The notes under the pieces: generated by a model
Database searches by the model: none
What the model was told of the DNA's origin: nothing
Seen by the model: only the letters and a program-made list of their open reading frames with translations
Shown: in pieces, positions 52,512-59,639 of the stretch
Layout: every line of letters begins with the position of its first letter
Position numbering within the stretch: the stretch's first letter is position 1
Program-made: the position numbers and the translations under genes
Assembly (NCBI GenBank): GCA_036924835.1
Contig: JBAGRR010000001.1
Span: 5,719,001 to 5,783,000 of the forward strand
Direction of reading: 5' to 3'
DNA length: 64,000 nt
DNA from: Nitrobacteraceae bacterium AZCC 1564
GTDB taxonomy: Bacteria > Pseudomonadota > Alphaproteobacteria > Rhizobiales > Xanthobacteraceae

Positions 52512-52823
52512 ATGCAACAGCGATTGCGATTGAAGGCGGACGGGCGGATCGTTCAACTGATCGACGGACGAGAGGCACCCTTGGTGCCAGAGACTGACAT
52601 CGTTGCTCCGGAGGAGACGTCGGCGACGCCGCCTGTGCGTGACCTGCGCCTCCGCGCAAAGCTGACGCAAGCCGAGTTCGCGGCGCGTCTCAGCGTCCCG
52701 CTCGAAACGATCCGCAATTGGGAGCAAGGCAAACGTTCGCCACGCGGCCCGGCGCGGGCGTTGTTGGCGGTGATTGCGCACGCGCCTGACACCGTTTTTG
52801 AGGCACTTGCTCGCCGGGGGTAA
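52512..52823 (+). CDS. XRE-type helix-turn-helix protein, HigA/antitoxin-like, orphan
   Basis: A 103-residue protein starting MQQRLRLKADGRIVQLIDG with GGGGAG 6 nt upstream; another ATG sits 6 nt earlier. The C-terminal half is a helix-turn-helix (RLRAKLTQAEFAARLSVPLETIRNWEQGKRSP). The N-terminal part is short and probably a dimer arm. This layout is frequent in HigA-like antitoxins, but no toxin-sized gene adjoins it, so it may be a free-standing regulator or a remnant. The aldo/keto reductase gene follows after about 110 bp. Confidence 0.72.
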   Translation: MQQRLRLKADGRIVQLIDGREAPLVPETDIVAPEETSATPPVRDLRLRAKLTQAEFAARLSVPLETIRNWEQGKRSPRGPARALLAVIAHAPDTVFEALARRG

Positions 52824-52932
52824 GTGCTGCTCACTTTTCCGGGGCGCGTCACGGGGTTGCTTGGCAATCTCCCACTCGCACGTCATGATACCGAGGTGTC
52901 TCTCCCGGTTTATTTCCGTCACAGGATCCCTC

Positions 52933-53751
52933 ATGGAATTCGTTGAAGCAAATGGCGCGCGCATTCCTGCGATTGGGCTCGGGACGTGGGAGTTGAGTGG
53001 ACGGACCTGCGCGCGGATTGTTGAGCAGGCGCTTCGTCTTGGCTATCGCCACATTGATACCGCGCAGATGTATGACAACGAGCGCGAAGTGGGCGAGGGC
53101 GTTCGTGCGTCCGGCGTCAATCGTTCCGAAGTTTTCGTGACGACGAAGGTCTGGACGACGCATTTCGCGCCCAATGATCTTTTACGTTCGACCAAGGAGA
53201 GCCTTGCCCGGCTGCGGATGACCGAGGTCGATCTGCTGCTGCTGCACTGGCCCAATCCTCAGGTGCCTCTTGAAGAAACGCTCGGCGGGCTTGCGGAGGC
53301 CAAGCAGCGTGGCCTTGCGCGGCACATCGGCGTCTCGAACTTTACCGTGGCGTTGATCGAGCAGGCTGTCGCGATTTCGCCCGAGCCGCTGGTCTGTAAT
53401 CAGGTCGAGTATCATCCGTTTCTCGACCAGTCGAAGGTGCTTGCCGCCTGCGCATCACATGGGCTGGCGCTGGTCGCCTATAGTCCAGTCGCGAAGGGGC
53501 GGGTGAAGAATGCGGAGGTGCTCAATCGCATCGGCCGCTTCTATCGAAAGTCTCCGGCGCAGGTTTCCTTGCGCTGGCTGATCCAACAGAATGTCGTTGC
53601 GATCCCGCGCACGTCGCGCATCGAGCGGCTGTCCGAAAACATGAACATTTTCGATTTCGAACTGACCGATCAGGAGATGGATGAAATCTCCGCCATGGGC
53701 ACGCAAGAAGGCCGGATCGTGGATTTCGGATTTGCGCCGAAATGGGATTGA
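52933..53751 (+). CDS. Aldo/keto reductase
   Basis: A 272-residue (beta/alpha)8 NADPH-dependent oxidoreductase starting MEFVEANGARIPAIGLGTWE. The tetrad is visible: Asp43 and Tyr48 in HIDTAQMYDNE, Lys in FVTTKVW, and His in LLLHWPNP. RHIGVSNF and VAIPRTSRIERLSENMNIFDF are typical of the AKR5/prostaglandin-F-synthase-like bacterial group. It probably reduces small aldehydes such as 2,5-diketogluconate or methylglyoxal; the substrate is not clear. It is followed by a C-D repeat doublet and shares no operon. Confidence 0.92.
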   Translation: MEFVEANGARIPAIGLGTWELSGRTCARIVEQALRLGYRHIDTAQMYDNEREVGEGVRASGVNRSEVFVTTKVWTTHFAPNDLLRSTKESLARLRMTEVDLLLLHWPNPQVPLEETLGGLAEAKQRGLARHIGVSNFTVALIEQAVAISPEPLVCNQVEYHPFLDQSKVLAACASHGLALVAYSPVAKGRVKNAEVLNRIGRFYRKSPAQVSLRWLIQQNVVAIPRTSRIERLSENMNIFDFELTDQEMDEISAMGTQEGRIVDFGFAPKWD

Positions 53752-53786
53752 TCTGGCGGCGCTGATCGCCCATTCGGGTTTGTCAT

Positions 53787-53950
53787 CTAGCGGAGTGGAT
53801 TTGACATTCGCTATCCACCCGGCCGCGAGTTCGTCAAGCGAATGTCAAATCCAAAGCTCCACTAGAATCTTAATATTTGCTAGTGGTCTTTCTATTCTAA
53901 CGTTCGCAAGAGTGCCCGCCGAGACGGGATGCGAACGTTACGGACCAGTA
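53787..53950. repeat. CTAG-hairpin doublet, type C intact and type D truncated
   Basis: C is 53787-53865 (inner arm TTGACATTCGC). D starts at 53880 with inner arm TCTAACGTTCGC and complement GCGAACGTTA, but the last part of its right arm is lost, leaving GGACCAGTAC. The A-to-G change in AACGTTCGC occurs on both surviving arms. The YdcF gene starts within about 20 bp. Confidence 0.85.
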
Positions 53951-53966
53951 CTGCGGCGTGGAGCTT

Positions 53967-54809
53967 ATGTTTTTCATTCTCTCCAAGGTTCTGAATTTCT
54001 TCGCATTGCCATCCAATGCGCTCATAATTTTGTGCGTGTTTGGTTTGGTGCTGCTGATTGCTACGCCATTTCGGCGGACCGCGGTGTCACTTGTCGTCGT
54101 CGGGCTCGCTCTCCTCCTGCTCATTGGATTGTCGCCAATACCAAATTGGTTGCTACTGCCGCTGACGGAGCGTTTTCCAGCCTGGAAGGCGGATGGCCGG
54201 GCCCCCGATGGAATCGTGGTGCTTGGCGGAACCATCAACGCCGAAGGGACAGCCGCGCGCGGATCGGTTGAAATGGATGCATCGGGGGAGCGTATTCTGA
54301 CGATGCTGAAATTGGCGCGACAATATCCGTCTGCTCGTATTGTCTTCACCGGAGGAAGCGGAAACCTGATCCAGCCCGCATTGCCTGATGCTCCTATCGC
54401 AGGGCAAATTCTCGAAGAGTTTGGCGTAGCGAAAGACCGGATCATTTTGGAAAGCCAGTCTCGCACCACTGCTGAAAATGCCATGTTTACGAAGCGGCTG
54501 GTGTCACCGAAACCAGGCGAGCGCTGGCTGCTTGTGACGTCCGCGTATCATATGCCGAGATCAATCGGGTCGTTTCGAAAGGTGGGCTTCGAGGTCGAAG
54601 CTTATCCTGTGGATTGGCGCTCTCAAGGATGGATAGAGGCGACAGAGCCTTTCAGCAGGATGAGCGATGGTCTTGCGCGTGCCGATACCGCGATCCACGA
54701 ATGGACTGGCTTGATCGTTTACTGGCTGACAGGGCGCAGCAGCGAATTGTTTCCCGGCCCGCGTTTGTCGAGCGGGTGCAAGGATGCAAATGAAGGTGAG
54801 GGCTGCTAG
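53967..54809 (+). CDS. YdcF/ElyC-family membrane protein (DUF218)
   Basis: This 280-residue protein has two N-terminal membrane helices (FFILSKVLNFFALPSNALIILCVFG and AVSLVVVGLALLLLIGL), then a DUF218 domain (about 80-260): GIVVLGGTINAEG, RIVFTGGSGN, ESQSRTTAENAMF and VTSAYHMPRSIGSF. ElyC in E. coli affects envelope and peptidoglycan precursors. The stop codon (TAG at 54807) is part of the CTAG foot of the next repeat, so the last residues (GCKDANEGEGC) may have been reshaped by that insertion. The ATG at 53967 is used; a GTG 9 nt earlier is possible. Confidence 0.85.
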   Translation: MFFILSKVLNFFALPSNALIILCVFGLVLLIATPFRRTAVSLVVVGLALLLLIGLSPIPNWLLLPLTERFPAWKADGRAPDGIVVLGGTINAEGTAARGSVEMDASGERILTMLKLARQYPSARIVFTGGSGNLIQPALPDAPIAGQILEEFGVAKDRIILESQSRTTAENAMFTKRLVSPKPGERWLLVTSAYHMPRSIGSFRKVGFEVEAYPVDWRSQGWIEATEPFSRMSDGLARADTAIHEWTGLIVYWLTGRSSELFPGPRLSSGCKDANEGEGC

Positions 54810-54972
54810 TACGGCGTCTCGCAATTGCCGACCTTACGTGCGGCTCGTCTCTTATCGGCAATTGCGAGACAAAAGCCACACTAGCGTTTTGATTTGGCTA
54901 GTGTCCTTTCGTCTCCGAATAACCGTGCGAGCGCGTCGCAAATTGGTCGATTATTCGGAGAAGGGACACTAG
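54806..54972. repeat. CTAG-hairpin doublet with different stems, types E1 and E2
   Basis: E1 is 54806-54884 (outer CTAGTACGG, inner CTCGCAATTGCCG), and E2 is 54898-54972 (outer CTAGTGTCC, inner CTCCGAATAACCG). The layout is the same as A-B and C-D: CTAG feet, short outer and long inner arms, and spacer CGTTTTGATTTGG. The inner stem sequence is unrelated. Its first TAG is the stop codon of the YdcF gene. Confidence 0.88.
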
Positions 54973-54987
54973 CGCGACTGACTGCGA

Positions 54988-55299
54988 TCAATCGTGCCGT
55001 GGAAGTCCGAGACGATAGACCCCACGAAAATCGGTTGGGTCCACGGGCTTTCCTTTGCGATAGATCACAAGGCGTCCCGCCTGGGCGAGGGCGACGGCGG
55101 TGCTACGGATCGGGACCAGCAGGTCGTGCCAGTCGCCGTCGGTTGCAATCGCATTCGCAATTTCCGGTGCGCTGAGGGTTTTGACCTCGGGACGTGCCAG
55201 CACTTCCAGAATGGCGTCATCGAGTGGCTTGGTCGTGAGTGGCTTGGTCGTGAGTGGCTTGGCGGCGGACGAGTTCGAATCGAAGCTGTTCATGACCAT
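54988..55299 (-). CDS. DUF3253 protein
   Basis: The small DUF3253 protein (103 residues from 55299; starts at 55293 or 55311 are possible) has a helical core: DDAILEVLARPEVKTLSAPEIANAIA, then RSTAVALAQAGRLVIYRKG and VDPTDFRGVYRLGLP. It resembles a winged-helix fold, and its role is unknown. Ahead of the core is an exact KPLTTKPLTTKPL repeat, from a 15-bp tandem repeat in the DNA near 55222-55263. It is convergent with YdcF across the E1-E2 repeat. Confidence 0.8.
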   Translation of the reverse strand: MVMNSFDSNSSAAKPLTTKPLTTKPLDDAILEVLARPEVKTLSAPEIANAIATDGDWHDLLVPIRSTAVALAQAGRLVIYRKGKPVDPTDFRGVYRLGLPRHD

Positions 55300-55339
55300 G
55301 CCATGACGCATTCACGACGGCGCGGCAAGGCAACTTCGG

Positions 55340-56062
55340 CTATCGCGCCATGGCGCGATAAGAATCGGAATCGAACTGTCTGCGCCAGATGACGATGACC
55401 ACAGCCAGCGTCGTCGCGAATAGCACCCACGGACTGATAAACCAGCCGAGATATCCGAGCGCGAAGAAGAAGGCGCGCTGGCCGCGATTGAAGTGACGCC
55501 CTGCGGATTGGAACAACCGCGTGGTGCGCATGACGTGCGCTTGCGCTTCCGGCGTGTCCTTTCGTTCCGATGGGGGCGTCGCGCCAAGCAGAATCGCGAC
55601 GTAGTTGAACAGGCGATAGGCCCAGGCGAATTTGAAGAAAGCGTACACGAAGATCACGATCAGCCCGACTGATTTCAACTCCCACAGCGCCGTCGAACTG
55701 CGGATGCCGAACGGCAAGGTCGACAGCACGGACATTGCCTCGTCGGTGGAGCGCAGCAGGGTCAACCCGCCGCCGACCGCTAGCAGGCTTGTGGAGGCAA
55801 AGAACGCCGTGCCGTTTTGTAACGAACCCATGATTTGCGTATCGACGATGCGGACTTCGCGGTCGAGCATCCGCCGCATCCAGACCTCGCGGTAGATGTT
55901 CATGCGGGCGTTGAGGCTGTTGCGGCCATGGGGCATGCGCTCGAGGGTGATTGCGTAAACCGCCCAGGCGAGGATGAAGAAACCGATCGCAAAGAGGTCG
56001 GGGACGGTGAACAGACTCACGAGAGAGGCCCTTGCCGCGTTGTTTGTCGGTGATGCTGCCAC
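55340..56062 (-). CDS. DUF599 integral membrane protein
   Basis: A 240-residue protein with four helices: about 20-40 (DLFAIGFFILAWAVYAITL), 80-100 (TAFFASTSLLAVGGGLTLL), 125-145 (LIVIFVYAFFKFAWAYRLFNYV) and 205-225. The cytoplasmic loop has MPHGRNSLNARMNIYREVWMRRML, a DUF599 hallmark. No function is known for the family. The start is approximate. It runs in the same direction as the DUF3253 gene (41 bp gap), so they may be co-transcribed, and it is divergent from the GST gene. Confidence 0.85.
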   Translation of the reverse strand: MAASPTNNAARASLVSLFTVPDLFAIGFFILAWAVYAITLERMPHGRNSLNARMNIYREVWMRRMLDREVRIVDTQIMGSLQNGTAFFASTSLLAVGGGLTLLRSTDEAMSVLSTLPFGIRSSTALWELKSVGLIVIFVYAFFKFAWAYRLFNYVAILLGATPPSERKDTPEAQAHVMRTTRLFQSAGRHFNRGQRAFFFALGYLGWFISPWVLFATTLAVVIVIWRRQFDSDSYRAMAR

Positions 56063-56142
56063 GCCGTGATGGGCGCGGCAACGCCGGTTGCACGAGCGCA
56101 GCTCGCCATGTCAACATGTTCCTGCAAACGGAGTTTTGACCA

Positions 56143-56799
56143 ATGTCTTTGACGCTTGTGATCGGCAACAAGAATTATTCCTCCTGGTCGATGCGGCCAT
56201 GGATGGCGTTGAAAGCGTCCGGCATTCCTTTCAACGAAATTTTCATCCCGCTTTACACGGGCGACGCCGACAAGCGCCGCATCTTGGGCTTTACGCAATC
56301 GGGCAAGGTCCCCGCGCTGATCGACGGCGAAATCACGGTCTGGGATTCGCTTGCGATCATTGAATATCTGGCCGAGCGATTTCCTGACGCGCATATCTGG
56401 CCGCAGGACCGCGGCAGCCGTGCGCGTGCCCGGTCGATCTCGGCTGAAATGCATTCGGGCTTCATGGCGCTGCGCAATGAATGCGGCATGAATCTTCACC
56501 GGCCTATCGGAGCGAAGGCGCTTTCAGACGAGGCGAAAGCCAATGTCACGCGTATCCAGCAGATCTGGACCGACTGCCGTCAGCGTCATGCGGGCGAGGG
56601 GCCCTATCTTTTTGGAGCATTCAGCGGTGCCGATGCGATGTATGCGCCGGTCGTGCATCGCTTTCATACCTACGCCGTCGAGGTGACGCCTCCGGTCCGC
56701 GAATACATGAACACCATGCAGGCCAACGCGGCTTTCAAGGATTGGACAGCGGCGGGACTCGCCGAAACGCTTGTCATTGAAAGATTTGAGGTTGACTGA
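56143..56799 (+). CDS. Glutathione S-transferase family protein
   Basis: The 218-residue GST has an N-terminal thioredoxin-like domain (LVIGNKNYSSWSMRPWMALKASGI; the SSWSMR Ser is the likely glutathione activator). It carries the cis-Pro region GKVPALIDGEITVWDSLAIIEYL and an all-helical C-terminal domain. The ending DWTAAGLAETLVIERFEVD fits the YfcF/zeta-like subgroup. It probably conjugates or reduces electrophiles with glutathione in the cytoplasm. It is followed by yidB about 110 bp on, likely separately transcribed. Confidence 0.9.
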   Translation: MSLTLVIGNKNYSSWSMRPWMALKASGIPFNEIFIPLYTGDADKRRILGFTQSGKVPALIDGEITVWDSLAIIEYLAERFPDAHIWPQDRGSRARARSISAEMHSGFMALRNECGMNLHRPIGAKALSDEAKANVTRIQQIWTDCRQRHAGEGPYLFGAFSGADAMYAPVVHRFHTYAVEVTPPVREYMNTMQANAAFKDWTAAGLAETLVIERFEVD

Positions 56800-56907
56800 C
56801 CGCGCCATCGGTGTCGCACCTCGCGGAAATGTGCTTGCAGGCTCGCTTGACCGGCGAGCGGGAAGCAGCCTCGAATTCTGAAACGAATTTTTATCGTGGG
56901 ACTGCAC

Positions 56908-57273
56908 ATGGGAATTCTGGATACGCTGACCAGCATGATGGCTTCGAAAGCCGCCAGCGAGATCGAGGCTGCCGTCATTCCGGTGGTCTTGAGCGAAGTG
57001 CTCGGCAATGGCGGGCAGGGTGGATTGTCGTCGATTGTCGCTAAGCTTGAGCAGGCCGGCTTCGGAGAGCAGGCGAAATCGTGGATCGGAACGGGACAGA
57101 ACCTCCCGATCAGTGCTCAGCAATTGCAGCAGGTCCTGGGCAGCGACATGGTCAGGCAATTAGCTGGCCGCTTTGGCATTCCTGTGGACCAGCTTTCGAC
57201 AGTTCTCGCGCAGGTTCTGCCGAATGCGGTTGACCAAGCAAGCCCCTCCGGAACGCTTCCACACACCGCCTAG
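56908..57273 (+). CDS. YidB-like DUF937 protein
   Basis: The 121-residue protein starts MGILDTLTSMMASKAASEIE. It has a helical DUF937 body: GGLSSIVAKLEQAGFGEQAKSWIGTGQN, then LPISAQQLQQVLGSDMVRQLAGRFGI. The ending VLPNAVDQASPSGTLPHTA is close to the usual end of the family. The stop codon TAG (57271-57273) is supplied by the CTAG foot of the following D hairpin, so a short native tail may have been replaced. Function unknown. Confidence 0.82.
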   Translation: MGILDTLTSMMASKAASEIEAAVIPVVLSEVLGNGGQGGLSSIVAKLEQAGFGEQAKSWIGTGQNLPISAQQLQQVLGSDMVRQLAGRFGIPVDQLSTVLAQVLPNAVDQASPSGTLPHTA

Positions 57274-57438
57274 TGGTCCGATTCTAACGTTCGCATCCCG
57301 TCTCGGCCGGCACCCTTGCGAACGTTAGAATTGAAGGACCACTAGCAAATATAAGATTTGAGTGGAGCTTTGGGATTTGACGTTCGCATCACGAGCTCGC
57401 GGCGAGAAGGGTAGCGAACGTCAAATCCGCTCCACGAG
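57270..57438. repeat. CTAG-hairpin doublet, types D and C
   Basis: D is 57270-57345 (inner TCTAACGTTCGC), and C is about 57359-57438 (inner TTTGACGTTCGC). The spacer is CAAATATAAGATT. Both carry the G variant of the inner motif on both arms. The C feet are eroded (GAG). From 57439 to 57708 there is no gene that I can support; an AT-rich patch near 57550-57590 may hold the promoter of the gene at 57709. Confidence 0.88.
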
Positions 57439-57708
57439 GCGTTTTCACCCAAGTCTCTGACTTTGCTTGAGAACCCTTGGAACCGGGAATTTTCGGGTTG
57501 CGCTCGGCTGGACCCTGCTTTGCCCCTCGTGCAGCCCGCAAAATCGGCCTTATCATATTGTAAAATAAGATAATTTTCATTTGATATGCAGTGCGATTTA
57601 CCTGGCCAAAGCCGGTTCTCGCGTGCTATACGCCTGCCGGGCGTTCAAACGGCCACTGCCGGGGACACGGCAGGCCACCAAATGCGCAATCGCGCGTAAT
57701 GGAGCAGG

Positions 57709-57903
57709 GTGTTGAAGCACAAATTCGGCGTTGGAGAGACTGTCTATTTCACGGCAAGCAATGTGGCGCGACCAGCCGCAAGCGGTATGTATGAGGTTAT
57801 TCGCCTCCTGCCGACGGATGGTGATGACTGCCAGTACCGGATCAAGAGCGCGACTGAAGCGTTCGAGCGCGTTGCCAAGGAAAGTCAGCTCGCTCAGGCA
57901 TAA
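57709..57903 (+). CDS. Small conserved hypothetical protein
   Basis: A 64-residue protein from a GTG start with GGAG about 4 nt upstream. It reads KFGVGETVYFTASNVARPAASG, MYEVIRLLPTDGDDCQYRIKS, and ends AFERVAKESQLAQA. Pattern and composition look like a real small-protein family in Bradyrhizobiaceae, and the fold looks like a small beta barrel. Function unknown. A single type A hairpin follows 6 bp after the stop. Confidence 0.7.
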   Translation: MLKHKFGVGETVYFTASNVARPAASGMYEVIRLLPTDGDDCQYRIKSATEAFERVAKESQLAQA

Positions 57904-57909
57904 ATGCCT

Positions 57910-57987
57910 CTAGTGTGGTTTCGATTCAGAAGTTCGCTGGAAGGACTCTCAGGAAAAATCAGGCGAACTTCTGAACCACCGCACGAG
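57910..57987. repeat. Single CTAG hairpin, type A
   Basis: CTAGTGTGGTTTCGATTCAG...CGCACGAG. It keeps the long left arm and short right arm of the A unit in the inverted orientation, but no B partner is seen on either side. Confidence 0.85.
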
Positions 57988-58035
57988 TGCGCGCAGCGCA
58001 GAGCGTGGTCTGGTTCATCTTGAGGGAGACCGCAC

Positions 58036-59088
58036 ATGAACCAGGCATTGCCTTCATCAATCGACCAGTTGTGGTATTCGCCAAATCTGCCGATGTGGCT
58101 GACGGTTGCAGCCGCAGGCTTCTTTGCGATCGTCCTTCTGGTCACGCTGTTTCGCGCTGAGAGATCAGTCGCGAACGGTGCGCTGGCCGTCATTACACTG
58201 CTTGCAATTGGTATCGCCGTCGCGGGCATGATGCGCGCGACGGGAGGGACCGGCGCGCGTCTGGCCGCCGAGATCGGATCACCGGCTCATTCGGCTGCCG
58301 CACTGCCGGCGCTGTCATGTCTTGATGGGTTGGCGGGCGAAAGCGTCGAGAACGCGTGCGAGAGGGCGTTGTTTGCCTCCGCTGATACCGCCGCCGCCGC
58401 GGTGTCCTATACCGCCGCGCAGGTCACCAGGCTTGCAAGCTTCGGAAACGTCGCGGCCGCCGATAAGGTCATGACACCCGAGCTGAATGCGCTTCGGCGT
58501 ACGATCGAGCGTGATCGCTTTGGGTTTGTGGCCCACGTCCTCACGACGCGCGATGGCTGCACGCTGGCGGCGCCATGTCCGTTCTTTCGGTCGCTGACCA
58601 ATTCCGCTCAGATTTCCTCGAACATGACTGAGAAGTTGTACGACGGGCTGGTCGAGCGGCACGCCGCCGCATGGACCGCTGCGCCGGCCGTCACCGGGAC
58701 TGCAAGCGTGCAGGGTGCGCCGCTGGCCGCGCTGGGAACCGTGCCGCCACCGGGCCGGCCGGTGTCGGGTGACTTCCCGAGCGCTGCCTCCATCCCGCCG
58801 GTCAGTATCATGAGCCCGGAGCCGTCTGGTCAGGGCTCGCAATCAGCGCCGCGTTCCGCGGAGAAGCCGGAGAAAGAAAAGGAAAAGGTGGAGAACCTTG
58901 TCGCAACGCCCGCGCGGCCTTCACCCGGTGCAACCTTGATCCCGCCGCCTGCGCCAACGCCTGCCGCGAAGTCGCCACCGGCCGCAAAGAAGGCCGCGCC
59001 GGCAGCGCCACCGAAATCGCGTGCACAAGCCCCGGCGCAGACCCCCGTGCAGCTTGCACCGCCGCCCGCTCAGAGCGAAGATAACTAG
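58036..59088 (+). CDS. Membrane-anchored hypothetical protein with Pro/Ala-rich tail
   Basis: The 350-residue protein has two N-terminal membrane helices (about 18-38 and 47-64). A soluble segment (about 90-215) contains LSCLDGLAGESVENACERALF and TTRDGCTLAAPCPFFRSLTN, with paired cysteines. A tail of about 130 residues rich in Pro, Ala and Lys (KPEKEKEKVENLV...) follows. The cysteines suggest disulfides, so the domain is probably periplasmic. No family name known to me. It is followed after 47 bp by the DUF1489 gene, likely the same transcript. Confidence 0.7.
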   Translation: MNQALPSSIDQLWYSPNLPMWLTVAAAGFFAIVLLVTLFRAERSVANGALAVITLLAIGIAVAGMMRATGGTGARLAAEIGSPAHSAAALPALSCLDGLAGESVENACERALFASADTAAAAVSYTAAQVTRLASFGNVAAADKVMTPELNALRRTIERDRFGFVAHVLTTRDGCTLAAPCPFFRSLTNSAQISSNMTEKLYDGLVERHAAAWTAAPAVTGTASVQGAPLAALGTVPPPGRPVSGDFPSAASIPPVSIMSPEPSGQGSQSAPRSAEKPEKEKEKVENLVATPARPSPGATLIPPPAPTPAAKSPPAAKKAAPAAPPKSRAQAPAQTPVQLAPPPAQSEDN

Positions 59089-59135
59089 CTCCCAATCTCT
59101 CTGAGACGCGTGACGCGTCTCTGCGATCGTCTGAT

Positions 59136-59573
59136 ATGCCGCTTCATCTCATCAAACTCAGCGTCGGTGCGACGTCCGTCAAGGATTTGAAGGACTGGAT
59201 CGCCGAGCGCGTTCGTCAGGCCAAAGCCAAGGGACAGCCGGCGCGTCACGTCCACGTCACGCGCATGACGCCGAAGCGCGAAGAGGAACTGCTCGACGGC
59301 GGATCGATCTATTGGGTGATCAAAGGCGAAATCGCCGCGCGCGAGAAGCTCGTCGGCATCGAACCCTTCCGCGACAGTGAGGGCATCGGTCGATGCCGCC
59401 TGATCATGGAGCCGAAGTTGATCCCGGTGTCGCCGCGGCCGATGCGTCCCTTCCAGGGATGGCGCTACCTGAATGCGAAGGACGCCCCGCCAGATCTCGG
59501 CAAGGCGGCCGAAGGTGTGGCCGCCATGCCGGAGCCGATGCGCCGCGAACTGCGCGAACTCGGTCTGCTCTAG
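59136..59573 (+). CDS. DUF1489 protein
   Basis: This 145-residue protein starts MPLHLIKLSVGATSVKDL. Conserved-looking stretches are HVHVTRMTPKREEELLDGGSIYWVIKGEI, RQRLLGI-type residues around REKLVGIEPF, and PVSPRPMRPFQGWRYL. DUF1489 is common in alphaproteobacteria and its role is unknown. It is a soluble cytoplasmic protein. It is convergent with the MOSC fusion gene, with about 66 bp between. Confidence 0.88.
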   Translation: MPLHLIKLSVGATSVKDLKDWIAERVRQAKAKGQPARHVHVTRMTPKREEELLDGGSIYWVIKGEIAAREKLVGIEPFRDSEGIGRCRLIMEPKLIPVSPRPMRPFQGWRYLNAKDAPPDLGKAAEGVAAMPEPMRRELRELGLL

Positions 59574-59639
59574 TGCCGCGGATTTGAAGTTCTTCATCGC
59601 GCTGCGGCTCCGTCTTCGGTCTGGATGCGCTCTCGGGGC

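Noticed and set aside
57389..57580. 63-codon minus-strand frame starting MKIILFYNM
   Set aside because: Runs into the type C repeat, ends in repeat sequence, and has no clear ribosome-binding site; left out as unsupported, although the AT-rich start region is real.
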